A DNA stretch of 64,000 nucleotides, from assembly GCF_024207115.1 (NCBI RefSeq), contig NZ_CP100128.1, positions 1,178,001 to 1,242,000 of the forward strand. Reading direction: 5' to 3'. Positions 56,584 through 64,000 of the stretch are shown piece by piece (the first letter of the stretch is position 1; the number at the start of each line of letters is the position of its first letter). The notes under the pieces are model-generated. The model had not been told where the DNA came from and did no database searches. It was given only the letters and a program-made list of their open reading frames with translations. The DNA comes from Chromobacterium sp. IIBBL 290-4 (lineage in GTDB: Bacteria; Pseudomonadota; Gammaproteobacteria; Burkholderiales; Chromobacteriaceae). The translations under genes were made by a program, and so were the position numbers.

Positions 56584-57294
56584 ATGCTGTCAAACAAGGC
56601 AAGATCAATAATTGACAGATGCTCAATTATTAAGCAGAAATGTGTACTATGCGGCGCAACAAATAGCCATGCCGGCTTGTGTTCGCCATGTCTCTCCATG
56701 CTGCCCAAGCTGCCGGACGCGCACTGCCCGCGTTGCGCCGACCCCAGCCCGGGCCAGGTTTTATGCGGGCGTTGCCAGACTGCCCCGCCGCATTTCGATG
56801 CCCTACACGTTCCTTATCTATTTGGCTACCCCCTGAATAGCCTAATTTACGCTTTCAAATACGGTCGCCAGTTACAATTATCAGGAGTATTGACAAATCT
56901 GTTCTGCGAGTTCGCCCGCTCGAAAGCCCCGAAATACGACCTTGTCATCCCCGTTCCATTGGCAAATGAACGACTTGCGAAAAGGGGCTTCAATCAGAGT
57001 TCCGAGCTTGCCGAAGCATTCGCTGTTACAATAGACGGCCGTTTTTCGGACAATCTGTGTTGGCGAAAATGCAACACATTGCCGCAAGCCTCGCTTGACC
57101 TCGCCGAAAGACGAAAAAACGTGCGCCATGCATTCGGCGTAAAACGCCGCTGCGACGGGCTTTGCATTGCCATCGTCGACGATGTCGCGACCAGTGGCGC
57201 CACCCTGTCCGAGCTTGCCAAAATGCTCAAAAAACAGGGGGCGAAACGGGTCGATGGATGGGTGCTCGCCAGGGCGTTTTCCCCAAAAACTTGA
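56584..57294 (+). CDS. ComF-family phosphoribosyltransferase
   Basis: A 236-residue ComF/GntX-type protein. The N-terminus has paired cysteines of a zinc finger ([27 protein letters not shown]), and the C-terminal half is a type I phosphoribosyltransferase domain ending in the PRPP loop [17 protein letters not shown]. Relatives participate in DNA uptake (ComFC) or use of DNA as nutrient. GGAG lies about 12 bases upstream of the ATG. Divergent from bioB, as comF and bio genes often are in proteobacteria; moderately AT-rich at its 5' end. Confidence 0.9.
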   Translation: MLSNKARSIIDRCSIIKQKCVLCGATNSHAGLCSPCLSMLPKLPDAHCPRCADPSPGQVLCGRCQTAPPHFDALHVPYLFGYPLNSLIYAFKYGRQLQLSGVLTNLFCEFARSKAPKYDLVIPVPLANERLAKRGFNQSSELAEAFAVTIDGRFSDNLCWRKCNTLPQASLDLAERRKNVRHAFGVKRRCDGLCIAIVDDVATSGATLSELAKMLKKQGAKRVDGWVLARAFSPKT

Positions 57295-57334
57295 CCAAGA
57301 TTTTGATTCCTTGGAACAATCCAGCCTGCCAACG

Positions 57335-57799
57335 ATGTTCACTGTTGTTCTATTTCAGCCGGAAATCCCGCCCAACACGGGCAATGTGATTCGTTTATGC
57401 GCCAACACCGGCTGTGAACTGCATCTGGTCAAACCCTTGGGCTTTCCGCTCGAGGACGCCAAGTTGCGGCGCGCGGGACTCGACTATCATGAGTATGCCC
57501 GCGTCGTCGTTCACGAAGACTGGTCTGCCTGCTTGCAGACGCTTCAGGGACGGCGGATTTTCGCCGCGACGACGAAAGGCGCCACGCGCCATGACCGGAT
57601 TTCCTACCAACCCGGGGACGTGTTTGTGTTCGGTCCCGAATCCCGCGGCTTGCCGCAAGATGTGCTGGCTGCCCTGCCGGCGCAGCAAAGGATTCGTTTG
57701 CCGATGCGTCCCGAGTCGAGAAGCCTCAACCTCTCCAATGCCGTCGCGATAACGGTGTTCGAGGCTTGGCGCCAGATCGGTTTCGAAGGGGGGGTATAG
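57335..57799 (+). CDS. trmL: tRNA (cytidine34/cmnm5U34-2'-O)-methyltransferase
   Basis: SPOUT-class methyltransferase acting on the wobble base of tRNA-Leu. The 154-residue length is typical of TrmL. Motifs: [23 protein letters not shown] (in pieces), FGPESRGLP and [15 protein letters not shown], the last forming the SAM-binding trefoil knot. ATG at 57335 ([13 protein letters not shown]) is the family start, 40 bases after comF. Confidence 0.95.
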   Translation: MFTVVLFQPEIPPNTGNVIRLCANTGCELHLVKPLGFPLEDAKLRRAGLDYHEYARVVVHEDWSACLQTLQGRRIFAATTKGATRHDRISYQPGDVFVFGPESRGLPQDVLAALPAQQRIRLPMRPESRSLNLSNAVAITVFEAWRQIGFEGGV

Positions 57800-57836
57800 C
57801 AGCTCACAAGGTTGGCCCAACAGCATAGGGAGGTTT

Positions 57837-58709
57837 ATGCAACCTGTTCTCCGATGGCTGTGGCTTGTATTTGTCAGTCTCGTGCTTGTGGCCTGTTCCA
57901 CCGTGAAGACGGCCAGCGCCACAAACCAATCGACTTTGCCGAGCAACAAAAAAACCGTCGCCAAGAACGGAGCTTATTTCCAGAACGATGGTCCGGCCGA
58001 TCATATCCCGGTCAACCTGAACCTGGTTCCCGACGCCGTTCCGCAGGATGAGCCGCTGATCCGTTCAGCCAATCTCCCCTACTCGGCGCTGGGCATGAGC
58101 TTCCGTCCCGATGTGCGGGAAAAGCCTTACCACGCCACAGGCCGTGCCTCTTGGTACGGCAAGCAGTTCCACGGTCGCAAGACCACCTCGGGCGAACGAT
58201 ACGATATGTTCGCCATGACAGCCGCGCATCCGACGCTGCCGATTCCCAGCTACGCCCGGGTCACCAACCTGAGCAACGGCAAATCGGTAGTGGTGCGCGT
58301 GAACGACCGCGGTCCTTTTCACAAGAGCCGCTTGATGGACCTGTCGTTCGCCGCCGCCTACAAGCTTGGCTTCATCAAGCAAGGCAGCGCCAAGATCGCG
58401 ATCGATCGCGTCTGGCCGAGCGACGACACCGTGCAGACCGCCGCCGCCGAACCGGCCACCCAGCCGCGCCAGTTGCGAGCGGGCGACAGTCCGAAGTATC
58501 TGCAGCTAGGCAGCTTCACCACCTTGGCCAATGCCGAGGCGCTGCTGCAGAAGACCTTGACCGACTTGGATGACAAATACGACTCCAAGCTCGGCATCGT
58601 CAACCAGCAGGGCGTGTACAAGGTTCGCCTGGGGCCTTTCCCCAGCGATGATGCGGTCCGCAGCGCCGCCGAGAACCTGCACGTGGAAACCGTCATCACC
58701 AGTCTGTGA
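57837..58709 (+). CDS. rlpA: RlpA-type septal ring lytic transglycosylase
   Basis: A 290-residue outer-membrane lipoprotein (lipobox LVLVAC) with a double-psi beta-barrel domain (GRASWYGKQFHGRKTTSGERYD, then VRVNDRGPF in pieces, about residues 100-190) and a C-terminal SPOR domain (YLQLGSFTTLANAEALLQK, YKVRLGPFPSDDAV) that targets denuded septal glycans. RlpA homologues cleave such strands during daughter-cell separation. AGGGAGG lies a few bases before the ATG. Followed by a strong terminator. Confidence 0.93.
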   Translation: MQPVLRWLWLVFVSLVLVACSTVKTASATNQSTLPSNKKTVAKNGAYFQNDGPADHIPVNLNLVPDAVPQDEPLIRSANLPYSALGMSFRPDVREKPYHATGRASWYGKQFHGRKTTSGERYDMFAMTAAHPTLPIPSYARVTNLSNGKSVVVRVNDRGPFHKSRLMDLSFAAAYKLGFIKQGSAKIAIDRVWPSDDTVQTAAAEPATQPRQLRAGDSPKYLQLGSFTTLANAEALLQKTLTDLDDKYDSKLGIVNQQGVYKVRLGPFPSDDAVRSAAENLHVETVITSL

Positions 58710-58746
58710 CGGCTATCCGCTGAACCCGTTTGGCAACAGGGCGAAA

Positions 58747-58774
58747 GGCGAAGGAGACATCCTTCGCCTTTTTT
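58747..58774 (+). terminator. rho-independent terminator downstream of rlpA
   Basis: GGCGAAGG (58747-58754) pairs with CCTTCGCC (58761-58768) around AGACAT, followed by TTTTTT. Confidence 0.93.
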
Positions 58775-58854
58775 GCTGCCCGCTCGCCGCCCAAGCCCCC
58801 GCCTGACACGTCCCTCGCGGCGCTCCAAGCCGCCCTCCGGCTGCGCGCAAGCAA

Positions 58855-58881
58855 TAAAAAACCCCGGCCGATGGCCGGGGC
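58855..58881 (-). terminator. rho-independent terminator downstream of engB
   Basis: CCCCGGCC (58863-58870) pairs with GGCCGGGG (58874-58881); on the minus strand the stem is followed by TTTTTTATT. About 85 bases beyond engB's stop, convergent with the rlpA terminator. Confidence 0.88.
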
Positions 58882-58965
58882 AATGCCTGGATGATCCCAT
58901 TCAGGCCCCGCTCAGGGAGCCAAGCGGGAGGTGTGAACACCTGCAAGTTAGGCGAAGTCCGCCGC

Positions 58966-59586
58966 TTAAAGTTCCAGCGGGCCTTCTTCCGGCTCGGGCA
59001 GGGCGTCGAACCAGCCCTTCACCACCGCCTCCACTTCATCCACGCCGGTTTTCTTCAGGCTGGAGAACATCTGCACGCTGACGGCCGGAAAATCAGCCAG
59101 CTCGCGCTTCACCAGCGCCAGCACCTTGTTCTGTTCCTGGCGCGACATCTTGTCCGCTTTGGACAGCAGGATATGCACCGGACGGTTGGTGGTGCGGAAA
59201 AATTCCAGCATTCTGCGATCCAGCTCCTTAAGCGGGTGGCGCGCGTCCATAATCAACAGAAGGCCGATCAGGCTTTGTCGGGTCTGCAGGTAGCGGCCAA
59301 GCAGCTCCACCCAGTGGGCGCGGACCGCTTCAGGCACCTCGGCGTAGCCATAGCCGGGCAAATCCACCAGGAAACGCTCCTCGCCCAACTCGAAAAAGTT
59401 GATGTGCTGGGTACGGCCGGGCGTTTTCGACACATAGGCCAATCGGGTTCGGTTGGCCAGCGTGTTGATGGCGCTGGACTTGCCGGCGTTGGAACGGCCG
59501 ACGAATGCCACCTCGGCGCGGGTAGCCGGCAGATCCTTCATGTGATTGACGGTGGTATAAAATCGAGCGTTCTGAAAAATCGACAT
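58966..59586 (-). CDS. engB: ribosome biogenesis GTPase EngB/YsxC
   Basis: A 206-residue TRAFAC GTPase needed for large-subunit assembly. G-motifs visible: G1 [14 protein letters not shown]3 [12 protein letters not shown]4 LSKADKMS, plus the family-specific [10 protein letters not shown]. Divergent from the cytochrome c4 gene, a common arrangement in betaproteobacteria. Confidence 0.96.
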   Translation of the reverse strand: MSIFQNARFYTTVNHMKDLPATRAEVAFVGRSNAGKSSAINTLANRTRLAYVSKTPGRTQHINFFELGEERFLVDLPGYGYAEVPEAVRAHWVELLGRYLQTRQSLIGLLLIMDARHPLKELDRRMLEFFRTTNRPVHILLSKADKMSRQEQNKVLALVKRELADFPAVSVQMFSSLKKTGVDEVEAVVKGWFDALPEPEEGPLEL

Positions 59587-59678
59587 GGTAGTAAGGTTGA
59601 AATCAATTGGTATAGAATAACAGGTTTGGAATTGCTACTTTTACAGATATTTTAGGGCATCGCCCTAAAGGAGCGACC

Positions 59679-60293
59679 ATGAGACGTAAAGTGCTGTTGG
59701 CGTTGGCAACCCTGACCCTGGCCGGCAACGCGCTGGCAGCGGCCCCAGAGGCCAAAGGGGACCCGACTAAAGGCAAGCAGATCGTAGACACCGTCTGCGC
59801 AGCCTGCCACGGAGCGGACGGCAACAGCGTCGCCGCGGCCAACCCCTCGTTGGCGGGGCAGAATCCGCAATATCTGTACAGCCAGCTCAAAGCCTTCAAG
59901 AGCGGCGAACGCAAAAACCCGACAATGTTCGGCATGGCCGCCACACTTTCCGAAGACGATATGCGCAACGTCTCCGCCTACTTCAGCCAGCAAAAGCCGA
60001 AGGACCGCGAAGCCGCCAACAAGGAGCAGATGCCGCTGGGCGCCAAAATCTACCGCGTCGGCAACGCCTCCACCCACGTGCCGGCCTGTATGTCTTGCCA
60101 CGGCCCGGCCGGCAAGGGCCTGCCTGATCAGTTCCCGCGCATCGGCAGCCAGCACGCCGGCTATATCGCCAAGCAGCTGGCCGACTTCAAAGCCGGCGCA
60201 GATCGCAAGAACCAGATCATGGCCGATATCGCCAGCCGGATGACCGACGCCGAAATGAAAGCGGTTTCGGAATACATCTCCGGCCTGCGCTAA
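59679..60293 (+). CDS. cytochrome c4, diheme
   Basis: A 204-residue periplasmic diheme c-type cytochrome. After a signal peptide (LLALATLTLAGNALAA) there are two homologous halves, each with a heme-binding CxxCH: CAACHG and CMSCHG. The likely axial methionines are in NPTMFGMAATL and NQIMADIASRM. Cytochrome c4 donates electrons to terminal oxidases such as cbb3. AGGAG lies five bases before the ATG. Its product needs the heme-attachment system encoded just downstream by resB and ccsB. Confidence 0.93.
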   Translation: MRRKVLLALATLTLAGNALAAAPEAKGDPTKGKQIVDTVCAACHGADGNSVAAANPSLAGQNPQYLYSQLKAFKSGERKNPTMFGMAATLSEDDMRNVSAYFSQQKPKDREAANKEQMPLGAKIYRVGNASTHVPACMSCHGPAGKGLPDQFPRIGSQHAGYIAKQLADFKAGADRKNQIMADIASRMTDAEMKAVSEYISGLR

Positions 60294-60385
60294 GCCGCGC
60301 GACGACCCTTGACGGCAGCGGTTGGTGAAAATACCCCTCCGCTTCCGCCAGCGCCGACGCAACTTCGCTCATCCGGCACGCTCAA

Positions 60386-60415
60386 AAGGGAAGCTCGCAG
60401 CGGGCTTCCCTTTTT
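60386..60415 (+). terminator. terminator between cytochrome c4 and resB
   Basis: AAGGGAAGC (60386-60394) pairs with GCTTCCCTT (60404-60412) and is followed by TTT, so the T-run is TTTTT in total. It ends 12 bases before the resB ATG, leaving no space for a promoter in between. Confidence 0.85.
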
Positions 60416-60427
60416 GTCTTCTATACC

Positions 60428-62443
60428 ATGAAAAACCACCGACGCCAAACCATACGCCACGCCCTGTACGAGTTGTTCAGCTCCATGCGCTTCGCCGTGG
60501 GGCTGCTGACCATCCTGGCCATCGCCTCCGTGGTCGGCACCGTGCTCAAGCAGAACGAGCCCTATCCCAACTACGCCTTCGAATTCGGCCAGTTCTGGTT
60601 CCAGGCTTTCGAGAAGCTGGGCCTGTTCGACGTCTACCACTCGGCCTGGTTCCTGACCATCCTGGCCTTCCTGGTGCTGTCCACCACGCTGTGCATCATC
60701 CGCAACGGCCCGGGCTTCATCCGCCAGATGCGCTCCTACCGCGAAAAGGCGAACGACAACTCGCTGGCCGCGATGCCGCACAGCCAGGCATTTGAAACGG
60801 ATGCGCCCGATATCGCCACCGTGCGGGCCTATCTGCAGGGCCAGGGCTTTCGCTGGCGCGAAACGCCGCGCGACGGCGGCCTGCTGATCGCCGCCAAGAA
60901 AGGCGCCGCCGGCAAGCTCGGCTACTTCTGCGCCCACATCGCGCTGATCGTGATCTGCGTCGGCGGCCTGATAGACGGCAATCTGCCGCTGAAGCTGGGC
61001 GAGCTGTTCGGCAGCGTGGTGCCGGAGACCCGCAACATCCCGCAAAGCCAGATTCCGGCGCAAAGCCGCCTGTCCGGCGCCAACCTGTCCTTCCGCGGCA
61101 ATGTGGACATCGCCGAAGGCAAGAGCGCCGATGTCACCTTCCTCAACGCCGGGCAGGGCTATCTGGTGCAGGAGCTGCCCTTCATCGTGTCGCTGAAGAA
61201 ATTCCACGTCGACTACTACAGCAACGGCATGCCCAAGCTGTTCGCCAGCGACATCGTGGTCACCGACAAGGCCAGCGGCAAGATCACAGAGGCCACGGTC
61301 AAGGTCAACCACCCGCTGATCATCGACGGCATCGCCATCTACCAGTCCAGCTTCGGCGACGGCGGCTCGCCGCTGCGCTTCAAGGCCTGGAACCTGGCCC
61401 AACCGCAAGGCGCGCCGGCCGACCTGCAAGCGGTGTCGATGAACACCCAGCCCTTGCGCGCCAACGGCAAGGAATACTCGCTGGAAATGGGCGAGCTGCG
61501 CGTGTTCAATATCGAGAACATAGGCAAACCGCAAGATGCTCCGCCCACCATGGGCCAGCGCATGCATGACGCGCGCGAGGTGAGGCAGGAAAAAACGCTG
61601 AAGAATTTCGGCCCCTCGATCAGCTTCAAGCTGCGCGACAATCAGGGCCAGGCGGTGGAATACCTGCATTACATGGCGCCGGTGGAACAGGAAGGTGGCC
61701 AATACCTGATGGCCGGCATGCGCAAAACGCCGGCCGAACCGTTCCAGTACCTGCGCCTGCCGCTGGACGACGACATGAAGATAGACCGCTTCATGCGCCT
61801 CTACGCCGCGCTGCGCAACCCGGCGCTGTACGACGAAGTGGCCCGCCGCGCCACCGACAAGGCGCGCCAGGGCGGCGTGATCGACGCCAAGCTGGCCAGC
61901 CAGTTCGGCGACAGCGTCAAGGGCGTGCTGCAGCGCTTCGCCGACGGCGGCTTCTCCGGCCTGGAGCAGTTCCTGGACGAGCGCGTGCCGGCCGACAAAC
62001 GCCAGGCGGTGGCGCAGACCTATATCAAGATCCTGCAAGGCGCGGTGATAGACGTGATGGCGGTGGCCGACGACCAGGCCCACGCGCCGCAGCTGAAAGC
62101 CGACGCCGCCCACTACCGCTTCCTGCTGGACGGCCTGGTGGCGGCCAGCGGCCTGCACGATTACGGCGCGCCGGTGTTCCTGCAGCTGGATGGTTTCGAC
62201 CAGGTGCAATCGTCCGGCCTGCAGCTGACCCGCTCGCCGGGCAAGAACCTGGTTTATCTCGGTTCGCTGCTCCTGGTGCTCGGCATCGTGCTAATGTTCT
62301 ATGTGCGCGAACTGCGCCTGTGGGTGCGCGTCAATGGCCGCCAAGTGCGGGTGGCCATGACCTCCAACCGGCATAACCGCGACCTGGACCAAGATTTCCG
62401 GCGTCATCTCGACGCCCTCCAACAGTTGACCCGGAGACCATGA
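60428..62443 (+). CDS. resB: cytochrome c biogenesis protein ResB/Ccs1
   Basis: Membrane subunit of the system II cytochrome c synthetase, handling heme delivery or apocytochrome binding with CcsA. The 671-residue protein has the family opening SSMRFAVGLLTILAIASVVGTVLKQ (in pieces), three N-terminal membrane helices, a large periplasmic domain (GSVVPETRNIPQS, IAIYQSSFGDGGS) and a last helix (NLVYLGSLLLVLGIVLMFYV). The ATG has no Shine-Dalgarno. It overlaps the ccsB start by four bases (ATGA). Confidence 0.94.
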   Translation: MKNHRRQTIRHALYELFSSMRFAVGLLTILAIASVVGTVLKQNEPYPNYAFEFGQFWFQAFEKLGLFDVYHSAWFLTILAFLVLSTTLCIIRNGPGFIRQMRSYREKANDNSLAAMPHSQAFETDAPDIATVRAYLQGQGFRWRETPRDGGLLIAAKKGAAGKLGYFCAHIALIVICVGGLIDGNLPLKLGELFGSVVPETRNIPQSQIPAQSRLSGANLSFRGNVDIAEGKSADVTFLNAGQGYLVQELPFIVSLKKFHVDYYSNGMPKLFASDIVVTDKASGKITEATVKVNHPLIIDGIAIYQSSFGDGGSPLRFKAWNLAQPQGAPADLQAVSMNTQPLRANGKEYSLEMGELRVFNIENIGKPQDAPPTMGQRMHDAREVRQEKTLKNFGPSISFKLRDNQGQAVEYLHYMAPVEQEGGQYLMAGMRKTPAEPFQYLRLPLDDDMKIDRFMRLYAALRNPALYDEVARRATDKARQGGVIDAKLASQFGDSVKGVLQRFADGGFSGLEQFLDERVPADKRQAVAQTYIKILQGAVIDVMAVADDQAHAPQLKADAAHYRFLLDGLVAASGLHDYGAPVFLQLDGFDQVQSSGLQLTRSPGKNLVYLGSLLLVLGIVLMFYVRELRLWVRVNGRQVRVAMTSNRHNRDLDQDFRRHLDALQQLTRRP

Positions 62444-63588
62444 TGGAACTGGCAACCTCCTCTTTCGACCGCGTCCCGTTCTGGCAAAAGCTGGACCGCT
62501 GGGACTGGGGCTACGCGCTGCTGATCCTGGCGGCGGCGGGCTACGCCTTCACGCTTTACCACCAGGCGATGGACGGCTACGAGCAAGGCATTCTCGCCGG
62601 CTCGGCGCTGGGCCTGATCGCGCTGGGCTGGTTCTGGAAGGCCTGGCGATGGTTCTTCCCGCTGGCGGGCGTGATTTCCCTCGGCGCCATCCAGCTTTAC
62701 CAGCACGATCTGACGCGCGGCCAAAAAGCCTTCTGGCTCAAATACGCGCTGTCCAGCCAATCGTCCATCATGTGGATGTGCACGCTGTTCTTCCTCGCCA
62801 CCGGCATCTACTGGCTGGGGCTGGCGCGCCGCTCGCCGCAGCTTAACCGCATGGGCAGCGGCCTGACCTGGGCCGCCGCCGCGATGGGCTTCGCCGGCCT
62901 GTTCACCCGCTGGTACGAGAGCTATCTGATCGCGCCGGACGTCGGCCACATTCCGGTATCCAATCTGTACGAAGTGATGGTGCTGTTTTGTCTGATCACC
63001 TCGCTGATGTACCTCTACTACGAAGCCAAGTTCGCCGTGCGCCAGGCCGGCGCGCTGGTGCTGCCGGTGATCAGCGCCACCGTCTGTTTCATCCTGTGGT
63101 ACAGCTTTGATCGCCAGGCGCACCAGATCCAGCCGCTGATCCCGGCGCTGCAATCGTGGTGGATGAAGATACACGTGCCGGCCAACTTCGTCGGCTACGG
63201 CGCCTTCGCGCTGGCGGCGATGCTGGGCATAGGCGAGCTGATGGCGCTGAAGGGCTGGCTGAAAGACCGGCTGCCGGCGGCAGAGGTGCTGGACGAAATG
63301 ATGTACAAGGCCATCTCGGTCGGCTTCCTGTTCTTCACCATCGCCACCATCCTGGGCGCGATGTGGGCGGCGGACGCCTGGGGCGGCTACTGGAGCTGGG
63401 ACCCGAAGGAAACCTGGGCGCTGATCGTGTGGCTGAACTACGCCATCTGGCTGCACATCCGCTTGGTCAAGGGCTGGCGCGGCGCGCCGCTGGCCTGGTG
63501 GGCGGTGATCGGCCTGGCCGTCACCACCTTCGCCTTCCTCGGCGTCAATATGTTCCTGTCCGGCCTGCACTCCTACGGCGGCTTGTAA
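62440..63588 (+). CDS. ccsB: cytochrome c biogenesis protein CcsB (CcsA/ResC-type)
   Basis: Heme-handling partner of ResB. The 382-residue polytopic protein carries the tryptophan-rich WWD-type periplasmic motif WGGYWSWDPKETWALIVWL near residues 305-325 and conserved histidines in KIHVPANFVGYG and YAIWLHIRLVKGW. It starts inside the resB stop (ATGATG/TGA overlap) and is followed by a CT-rich repeat and a terminator. Confidence 0.95.
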   Translation: MMELATSSFDRVPFWQKLDRWDWGYALLILAAAGYAFTLYHQAMDGYEQGILAGSALGLIALGWFWKAWRWFFPLAGVISLGAIQLYQHDLTRGQKAFWLKYALSSQSSIMWMCTLFFLATGIYWLGLARRSPQLNRMGSGLTWAAAAMGFAGLFTRWYESYLIAPDVGHIPVSNLYEVMVLFCLITSLMYLYYEAKFAVRQAGALVLPVISATVCFILWYSFDRQAHQIQPLIPALQSWWMKIHVPANFVGYGAFALAAMLGIGELMALKGWLKDRLPAAEVLDEMMYKAISVGFLFFTIATILGAMWAADAWGGYWSWDPKETWALIVWLNYAIWLHIRLVKGWRGAPLAWWAVIGLAVTTFAFLGVNMFLSGLHSYGGL

Positions 63589-63605
63589 TCGACCTCTCCA
63601 GCCGG

Positions 63606-63650
63606 CAAGCCCCTCTCCCCTCGCGGGAGAGGGGTTTGGGGAGAGGGGGC
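63606..63650. repeat. CT-rich dispersed repeat, copy 2 (inverted relative to copy 1)
   Basis: Its reverse complement reads CCCTCTCCCCAAACCCCTCTC then a hairpin of CCCCTCTCCC and GGGAGAGGGG, matching the element at 26419-26460 with few differences. Confidence 0.6.
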
Positions 63651-63693
63651 CGCGCAAGCTCCCCAAACCATGCGCCCCGCCGCAAAAATCTGC

Positions 63694-63727
63694 CAACCCC
63701 TGCCCTTTCGCGGGGGTTGTTGTTTTT
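63694..63727 (+). terminator. terminator downstream of ccsB
   Basis: CAACCCC (63694-63700) pairs with GGGGTTG (63713-63719), followed by TTGTTTTT. Confidence 0.75.
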
Positions 63728-63810
63728 CCCCCTGCCGGCGGGGTTGGCATTTGGTATCCTTATAACGTTTTTATCGAATTTTTACCGCACAAGGAACGCA
63801 AAACTCCATC

Positions 63811-64000
63811 ATGGACTTATCGTGGCTGTCCGACCCCGCCGCCTGGCTCGGCCTTCTGACCCTGATCATTCTCGAAATCGTTCTGGGCATCGACAACCTG
63901 ATTTTCGTGGCCATCCTGGCCGAGAAGCTGCCGCCCGAGCAGCGCGACCGCGCCCGCGTCACCGGCCTGTCGCTGGCGCTGCTGATGCGCCTGGGCCTGC
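63811..64000 (+). CDS. TerC-family membrane protein, cut by window edge
   Basis: The first 63 residues of a TerC-type integral membrane protein: [18 protein letters not shown], then [22 protein letters not shown] carrying the acidic E/D residues in the first helices that are conserved in the family and thought to bind metal. Family members are linked to manganese export or metallation of exported enzymes. The reading frame continues past the right edge. AAGGA lies about 15 bases before the ATG. Confidence 0.88.
   Translation, partial: MDLSWLSDPAAWLGLLTLIILEIVLGIDNLIFVAILAEKLPPEQRDRARVTGLSLALLMRLGL

Noticed and set aside
60290..62209. A 639-codon antisense frame over resB
   Set aside because: Shadow of ResB; no start signals or recognisable domains.
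63650..63811. yybP-ykoY manganese riboswitch upstream of terC
   Set aside because: The gap is short after the ccsB terminator and I could not find the expected conserved loop sequences.

Overview
The window is a contiguous stretch of a GC-rich betaproteobacterial chromosome. Gene content and protein style (complete division and cell-wall cluster, CNP1-like protein, cytochrome c4 next to a system II ResB/CcsB pair, gatCAB divergent from mreBCD) fit the Neisseriales best, most likely Chromobacterium or a close relative. The genus is an inference from remembered protein resemblance, not a search. I see no rRNA, tRNA, CRISPR array, insertion sequence, prophage or attachment site.

Layout. 1-3351: edge-truncated pyrC, a TusA-like sulfur carrier, an NRDE/TANGO2 protein, a CNP1-like secreted protein and an unknown protein. 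3352-5930: a visibly AT-richer island with a PAS-LuxR regulator, an EamA exporter one base behind it, and an unknown protein. 5935-24662 (minus strand): moaC, a small membrane protein, then the complete dcw cluster read from right to left: mraZ-rsmH-ftsL-ftsI-murE-murF-mraY-murD-ftsW-murG-murC-ddlB-ftsQ-ftsA-ftsZ-lpxC. It makes lipid II precursors and the divisome and starts at a promoter overlapped by 10-bp-spaced MraZ boxes. 24901-28337: gatB, gatA and gatC, the tRNA amidotransferase. 28699-34278: divergent mreB-mreC-mreD-mrdA-rodA, the elongasome. 34489-46610: an M16 peptidase, dinB, a SelW-like protein, a PCuAC copper chaperone, MarC, AzlCD, an NSS transporter, an aromatic amino acid permease, a glycine-zipper protein and a sterol-desaturase-type hydroxylase.

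46738-56485 is a minus-strand run built around biotin synthesis: bioB, bioF, a three-sensor GGDEF-EAL protein, a methyltransferase, bioH, bioC, a GNAT acetyltransferase, a patatin-like lipoprotein and a GST. 56584-58709 (plus) holds comF, trmL and rlpA. engB (minus) then faces away from cytochrome c4, resB and ccsB, and a terC gene runs off the right edge.

Most of the window is core housekeeping. The points of interest are fine-scale: a second, synonymously diverged copy of the ftsW 3' end beside a REP pair; a patch of foreign-looking codon use inside rsmH; a c-di-GMP protein embedded in the biotin locus behind a near-perfect 42-nt palindrome; an inverted repeat between bioB and comF; a stem-loop in place of a Shine-Dalgarno before mreC; a terminator 12 nt before resB; dispersed REP-like and CT-rich repeats; and the AT-rich regulator/exporter pair. 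I found no clear novel multi-gene defence or biosynthetic system.
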